From: Karstenula rhodostoma CBS 690.94
Lineage: Eukaryota > Ascomycota > Dothideomycetes > Pleosporales > Didymosphaeriaceae
Assembly: GCA_010093485.1 (NCBI GenBank)
Contig: MU001504.1
Span: 1,434,437 to 1,498,436 of the forward strand
DNA: 64,000 bases
Direction of reading: 5' to 3'
The notes beneath the pieces were generated by a model. That model saw only the letters and a list, made by a program, of their open reading frames with translations, was not told where the DNA came from and searched no databases. Of the stretch, positions 59,412 to 64,000 are shown piece after piece; positions within the stretch are counted from its first letter, which is position 1, and each line of letters opens with the position of its first letter. Made by a program: the position numbers and the translations under genes.

Positions 59412-60051
59412 GGCTTTAAAGGTTTGTTTGGGGCTGGGAAGAGAGAGGGGGAGGGGAGCATGCTGAGCATTTTGTTGATGGGTCGCGCGTCAGACGGATG
59501 TCTACGGCGTGTAGGGGGGGCATTTACATCCATCGGGTTTGAGCGTAGCATTTTGGGGAGGCGTTACGTAGCCTCCGAGTGAATCGCAAAGTCATGATCA
59601 AAACGCACAGAATAAAAATATACACGTCCATGGTTAGTGCACTCTGGTGACGACTACGTGGGTGAAACTTCACGTGCACGCGCCCGTTCAGCATATGCCA
59701 TGTGCATGCAAGAAGACAAGGTCCCCTTACATATAAATCCCTCGCAGGGCGCTGCAGCGAACTCTCACCCATTGGGGAGCTCAACTAGCTCAACTTCCCC
59801 GAAAGTAGGGAGGGACGAGGGACATTAGAGGGAGGGACCTTAGCCGCTTTTTTGGTTCCTTTGTCCCCCTACTTCATTAAGCCACCCTACCTCAGTGAAT
59901 CTCTACAATATAGGGAGAGGGACATTATAGGGAGGGATATTATAGGAAGGGACATTATAGAGAAAAAAACAAGAGTAAGAACAATCCTGCCGAAAGAGAA
60001 AGGTTAGAAAGATAATAAAAAGAATGATCTCGCGATCTGTTAAAGTGATAT
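59412..60051. other. Intergenic with short repeats
   Basis: Contains the inverted repeat (59803-59874) and tandem GGGACATTATAG-type units (about 59911-59960) described separately. Confidence 0.5.
59803..59874. repeat. Short inverted repeat (MITE-like hairpin)
   Basis: AAGTAGGGAGGGAC (59803-59816) faces GTCCCCCTACTT (59863-59874), nearly complementary, around a 46-bp centre. GA-rich units GGGACATTATAG and variants follow at about 59911-59960. Confidence 0.5.
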
Positions 60052-60158
60052 TAGACCTGGTGGGGTTCGAACCCACGGCATCCGCATTGCTAGATGTGCA
60101 GTCATAAGGATCTGACGAGCCTTATAAGAACGGCGCGCTACCACTGCGCCACAGGTCT
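60052..60158 (-). tRNA. tRNA-Ile (anticodon UAU) with 35-nt intron
   Basis: Read on the minus strand from 60158: acceptor AGACCTG pairs perfectly with CAGGTCT at the 3' end (discriminator A at 60052). D arm GCGC/GCGC with loop AGTGGTA; T arm GTGGG-TTCGAAC-CCCAC. Anticodon loop CTTATAA gives UAU. The intron (60122-60088) begins one base after the anticodon, as is standard, and its CCTTATGA can pair with the anticodon loop TTATAAGG. The 27-43 stem is CCGTT/TGCGG, with one G-U and one U-U. Mature length 72 nt. CCA is not encoded. Confidence 0.82.
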
Positions 60159-60366
60159 GCGATCTTTTGCGGTACGAATTCGCATTTGAGGTGAAACATT
60201 TTTTATTTTAGATATATATATAGAAAGTTTCATTCCGAGTTTCACTCCGAGTGAAACCCTAAGTACGTGTGTTGACCCGTGCGCGCAGTCCAGTGGCTAA
60301 TATTCACTATTTAACCTCGAGGTCTGTGCGTGCGCTCGCTAAACTCGAGTGCCGCGCCAAGCTAGG

Positions 60367-60464
60367 TGAATCTTTGTACCAAGTCTACCACACTCCAATT
60401 CGGCAGGCGCACGGTTAATCTTTCTCCCAAGTCTACTACACTAACCATTTCGGCGGGCGCACGG
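60367..60464. repeat. Degenerate direct repeat, about 50 bp x 2
   Basis: Two adjacent units share AATCTTT, CCAAGTCTAC, ACACT and a GGCGCACGGT ending. They diverge by about a fifth. Confidence 0.6.
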
Positions 60465-60488
60465 TGAAGCGGATGCCAAGATCTAGGT

Positions 60489-60627
60489 GTTTTCTTTCCG
60501 TGGTTTTCTGATTGTTGACTCGAACTACAAAGTAGTGTCCCGTAAAGTGATAGACAAACATGGACTGACTGCCGTCCAAACGTGATACAAAAGGAAGCGT
60601 TGTGAGTGGATAACGTTTTCTTTCCGT
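60489..60627 (-). mobile_element. Dispersed repeat copy C with 13-bp flanking direct repeat
   Basis: The insert 60502-60614 matches copies A and B from GGTTTTCTGATTG onwards and runs 30 bp further than B. Flanks are GTTTTCTTTCCGT at 60489-60501 and 60615-60627. If the element begins GTGG as in A and B, the duplication is 11 bp and the shared GT is chance. Confidence 0.7.
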
Positions 60628-61196
60628 AAGAGGCGGCCTCGGGGCCACCTGATCATCAGTGAATGCGATTTGTCACCCTCAGTACCAGCGCCAAGCGGAG
60701 GCATAGATACGGGATGAGGGGTTACAATAGTCGCACCAATCCAGACGCCATCTAAATTACCAGTGGTGGCCTCGGAGTATTGATTTGCTATTGTGACAAT
60801 CTGTTCAAACATGCGTGCTAGAGGGCAGTTTGCCCACTGCTATACTCTACTCCAACAGCTCACGTATTTCCAAGCACGATGACATGAGCTAGAAAGCTGG
60901 GCTGATACGTGCATGCGTTATCCCTACACCTCGGAGGTTTAAAGAGATAAAATATAATGAACTGAATATAGACACCACGTACACCCCAGACAGTGACGAG
61001 CTCAACACCCCAGATAGAAACGTGAATAACAGTGAAATGTGTTAAAGAGGTCGAAGACACCAGCTAGGGTTGTCGAGGGAGAAGCCGGGCAGACGTTCTA
61101 AGCCTGCCAAACAATATACAGACGAGAGAAGAGGCTGGCTGTACGGACGAATGGATGAAGAGTAGTTCTAAACGACTAGGCTGTGCCAGCTAGCTA

Positions 61197-61871
61197 TCAA
61201 GTGCCACCCGGAAGAAGCTTCTTTTTCTTTGATGGCGGCAGCTCACATGCTCGCGACTCCACACCCTCGTGATCATGTGTTGTCCTCTTTGCACTGTTAA
61301 GGGGTACCACGTCGCAGGTCAGAACTGGCGAGATCAGCGTCGAAGAAAATCCCACGACAGAGTCCGCAAACAACGCCATTCCTGCTGCGAACTCGCTCGT
61401 CCCCAAATCGGCAACGTCAAGCTCGAATTCGAGGGTAGCTCCTATGGTTATGAGGATCTTGTCTTCCAAGGGGAGTGCTGCGTGCGAAAGCCGGCGTTGT
61501 CGGATAGGTGTTTGTGAGCGTGGATAGGAGAGGGATATCGATACATCCCTCGACGAGACGTTTTTGACGTAGAGACGCCGATCAAGCCCAAGTACAAGAT
61601 TAAACTGCCTCTTGCATACCCGTTCTCCAGAAACTTGGACGTCGTTCAGGCGGGATGCTCCAAAGCTCAGACAGTAACAACCAGTAAACATGCTCATGTC
61701 GATGTCTAGACATGTACCGGAACTGCCGCGGTAGAGTGCTGTAGGGAGATTACGTCGATTGCGCAGACCGGCGAGCGAATCGCGCGCGTCAGCCGATACA
61801 GGCTTGAGAGATGCAATGATAGGCATAGCCACTGCGTTAGGGAGACTGTGTTTGACCTCAGTCAGGGGCAT
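61197..61871 (-). CDS. FHA-like domain ORF, possibly truncated kinase relative
   Basis: A 224-residue frame from ATG 61871. The middle part (GCYCLSFGASRLNDVQVSG, then VCKRQFNLVL, LYVKNVSSRDVSISLSY, and ILITIGATLEFEL) has the order of blocks found in FHA domains, which bind phosphothreonine: FG-R-like start, S/R before H-like site, and an SSRxV pattern. The key FHA Arg/His are not clearly all present, so binding is uncertain. It ends with a lysine run (SKKKKLL), perhaps a nuclear signal. In fungi such domains often precede a kinase domain; none follows here. Open frame continues upstream without a better start. Could be a relic. Confidence 0.5.
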   Translation of the reverse strand: MPLTEVKHSLPNAVAMPIIASLKPVSADARDSLAGLRNRRNLPTALYRGSSGTCLDIDMSMFTGCYCLSFGASRLNDVQVSGERVCKRQFNLVLGLDRRLYVKNVSSRDVSISLSYPRSQTPIRQRRLSHAALPLEDKILITIGATLEFELDVADLGTSEFAAGMALFADSVVGFSSTLISPVLTCDVVPLNSAKRTTHDHEGVESRACELPPSKKKKLLPGGT

Positions 61872-62129
61872 CTCTCCCCTGTTGTACATATTCCGATGTT
61901 TGCAGCGTCTCACATGTCTCAGCCAAAGGGACTGGGAGACGACGCAGACTATGCCATGTCTTTGGTGAACGGCGCCATGGAAGCTGTTTCCATGGTGAAC
62001 CGGATCCCAGCGCAAATTGCCAACGTCGTCCATGCTTGTCCTGCCCTCGCACGATAGGCTTAGGCAGCGGCTCCACGTGGAAGAGTTGCAAGGCGCGGAA
62101 CGCGGTAGATTCTCCGACGCAGCTCTCGC

Positions 62130-63960
62130 GCCCTACCCACGGAGCTGTTCCAGCAACCTGCGCTCAAGTTGCTCGTAGTCGTCGGCAAGGTGCTGGTGCA
62201 ACTCTTGAACAGACAACTGATAATGTTCCGCGTGACGCTGCGTGGTGCCGGGAAAATGAAAGGTGCCTGAACCCGCAAACTTGTCCAGCAAGGCCCAGAC
62301 CTCCATCCACGCATCGTTGTTCGGCTCAAAGATCATGGACCCAGATGCGGCCACCGTATAGTCTGCAATAGCAGATTCGTGTGCAGCTGCTCCGCGAGCC
62401 GCGGGACACGGGACACTGTCAGTGAACTATTCTCTCTTATTAGTAGCTAATACCTCCTCGTACTTTGTCCGTTGCGCATATGTGTGGCTAACATCATCAG
62501 ATGGTATGACGAGCAACGGACAGCGTGCATCTTTCCCCACAGCTCCCAAGAGGTCAAAACATAGGATACGAGGCGCTGCACAAGAGGAGAGACGACGAGC
62601 CTCCGCAGCGGTCAGGCTCAGTCCTCACATCGTACCCGCCCGCCAACGAGCAAAGGCAGATACAGGTACCACGGGGGTAGGCGCTAGAAGACGATAGAGC
62701 GTGGAGGGTGGCCATCCCGTCTCCCTGTACGTCTTCTGCTCCAGCTTAGTCCACCGGTACCAACAGTAAGCGAAATATCCCAGCACGTAGTCTCTCGCCA
62801 AAACTACAAGCAGACCCGACATGCGTCACGCACAGCAGTCCATGATGTTTCCAAAGAATTGATGGTAGAACCAGCCCAGGTCTCTCGGAGCGGGCGCCGC
62901 GCCTGTGGGTGCCGCTTCGACGGGCTCGTCATCCTCCTGCTCCGCCCCCTCCTCACGCTTGGGTGGCACATGGCGCAACGGGCGGCCGCCTTGACGACGC
63001 GGTTCAGGATTAGCCTAGAGGATGGCATACACCTTCTTCACCCAATCGCCTACGGGACCCATGCGTAGCCAGTACTCTACAAATGCTCCTTCGGCAAAGG
63101 AATCCTTGATCCCTAGGGTCGTGTAAAAGCAATCGGAGAGGACCTTCTCGGGCAGGAAGAAGAACCAAGTATCCCACTAGTCTAGCTTAGCATGCTCGCC
63201 TTCGGCTGGCAATTAGAACTCATACAAAAGGTAGTCAAATCTCAGTCGCGGTCAGTAGCCCTGCGCTTCCCGTCCATTCCTCCAGCACTCACCGTTCAAA
63301 TACCATAAAGTAGTACCCCACGTGCTCCCTTGCAGGCTTGCCGTACTTCCCTTTGACGTGACGTGTAGGCGCAATATCTACGGCGCGAAGGTCCAGCGTT
63401 TAGTATTGCCTGCGATAGTCAATCTTGTACTGGACCAGGGCCTCTCCGAAAGGCGTGATGAGTTTGAAGTCTGCCAGCTAAGGTTGGTGTAAGACAAAGT
63501 CGAAACGGATGGCGATTTTCTACACGATGTAAGCGTTGCGGACGGCACGCTAGATCCTTGCCGTGCCTTTGTACGCGGTAAACTGCGCCCCTTATGAGTC
63601 TTCGTTCAGAATAACTCGCGCTCCACTAAATAGAGCAGTGCGGGCTTCCAGTTCTAAAAGCAGGCCTTTATCCACAGATTTGTATAGCGGAGGCTCTAAT
63701 CTAATACGCAAGCGCGTATGTTGTTCAAAGCTACGGGTAGGAGTTCCAACAGCATGGAGTATAGCGTATTACATGGGTTTAGGAAGTGGCACGCACAAGG
63801 CGTGACTAATGCTTCACACAAGCGAGTGACTGCAGCATGTCCACCGCTGGGGACCTGCTCTCCTGCCAGCCCTGCCAGGCCGTTGGGTATGACTTCCACG
63901 GACTTGGGGTCGGCGGCGCAGAAGCAGATGTAAAAGGCAGTGTGCCGCCGCTGGTCCAAT
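62130..63960 (-). pseudogene. Decayed protein-coding locus at the window edge
   Basis: Long stretches on the minus strand read as protein-like sequence broken by stops. Near 63180-62820 the frame gives FLPEKVLSD, EGAFVEYWLRMGPVGDWVKKVYAIL, then TAG, then a Pro/Glu-rich part, GWFYHQFFGNIMDCCA, then TGA and MSGLLVVLARDYVLGYFAYCWY. Near 63480-63300, DFKLITPFGEALVQYKIDYRRQY is followed by TAA and more sequence. A further piece (62354-62133) reads MEVWALLDKFAGSGTFHFPG. Frames are not all the same, so indels or lost introns are likely. Stops fit C-to-T changes. Family unknown. The gene may continue beyond the window. Confidence 0.5.
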
Positions 63961-64000
63961 GTTGTCTTGTACTTTTGGTTATGTAGCTTGTGCGAGGCGC

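Larger units (their letters stand above)
60159..61196. other. Repeat-rich intergenic stretch
   Basis: Contains a perfect hairpin GTTTCACTC-C-GAGTGAAAC (about 60240-60258), an approximately 50-bp degenerate direct repeat (60367-60415 and 60416-60464), and repeat copy C. No gene supported. Confidence 0.5.

Overview
This window looks like a chromosome segment from a filamentous ascomycete (Pezizomycotina, perhaps Dothideomycetes; the class is inference). Genes are compact. Introns are mostly 44-68 bp with GTRNGT donors, CTRAY branch sites and YAG acceptors. The proteins are typical of moulds: DUF4246, a Zn2Cys6 activator, fungal P450, TOS1, GH128, a fungal frizzled-like receptor and TVP23. One repeat copy shows C:G-to-T:A decay like repeat-induced point mutation (RIP). 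Spliced models below were built by hand; for almost all of them exon lengths sum to a multiple of three and reading frames join exactly.

Layout. 1-13 kb: IQ-motif protein (-), DUF4246 protein (+), old-yellow-enzyme-type flavin oxidoreductase (+), MFS transporter (-), FAN1 nuclease (-). 13-29.5 kb, rich in carbohydrate-active proteins: GH25 lysozyme-like protein, small F-box-like protein, a decayed gene carrying a repeat insertion, a frameshifted GH128 gene, a cytochrome P450, a GH31 gene divergent from a Zn2Cys6 activator, and a TOS1-like wall protein. 30-36 kb: housekeeping genes (ribosomal protein uS15/RPS13, COMPASS subunit Sdc1/Dpy-30, a predicted mitochondrial protein, APC/C subunit Cdc26 with a polyglutamine tract) and an F-box-like protein with C-terminal membrane helices. 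36.6-41.6 kb: a 1612-residue secreted GH16 protein whose catalytic domain is under a quarter of its length. 41.6-50.5 kb: two long gene-free stretches on either side of a frizzled-like receptor. 50.5-59.4 kb: 2-hydroxyacid dehydrogenase, TVP23, CitE-type lyase, NDUFAF7/MidA methyltransferase, MCY1-like cysteine synthase and a short orphan. 59.4-64 kb: repeats, an intron-containing tRNA-Ile(UAU), an FHA-like ORF and a decayed gene running off the edge.

How genes may work together. Five wall- or glycan-related genes lie within about 28 kb (GH25, GH128, GH31, TOS1, GH16), with the activator next to GH31. NDUFAF7 and the cysteine synthase share a 176-bp divergent promoter, and both products are probably mitochondrial. 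The most unusual items are the giant GH16 fusion with its duplicated cysteine unit, and a short dispersed repeat whose three copies share one end, vary at the other and lie between 13-bp direct repeats, as 5'-truncated non-LTR retrotransposon tails do. I did not find a clear new multi-gene system such as a biosynthetic cluster or a defence locus.
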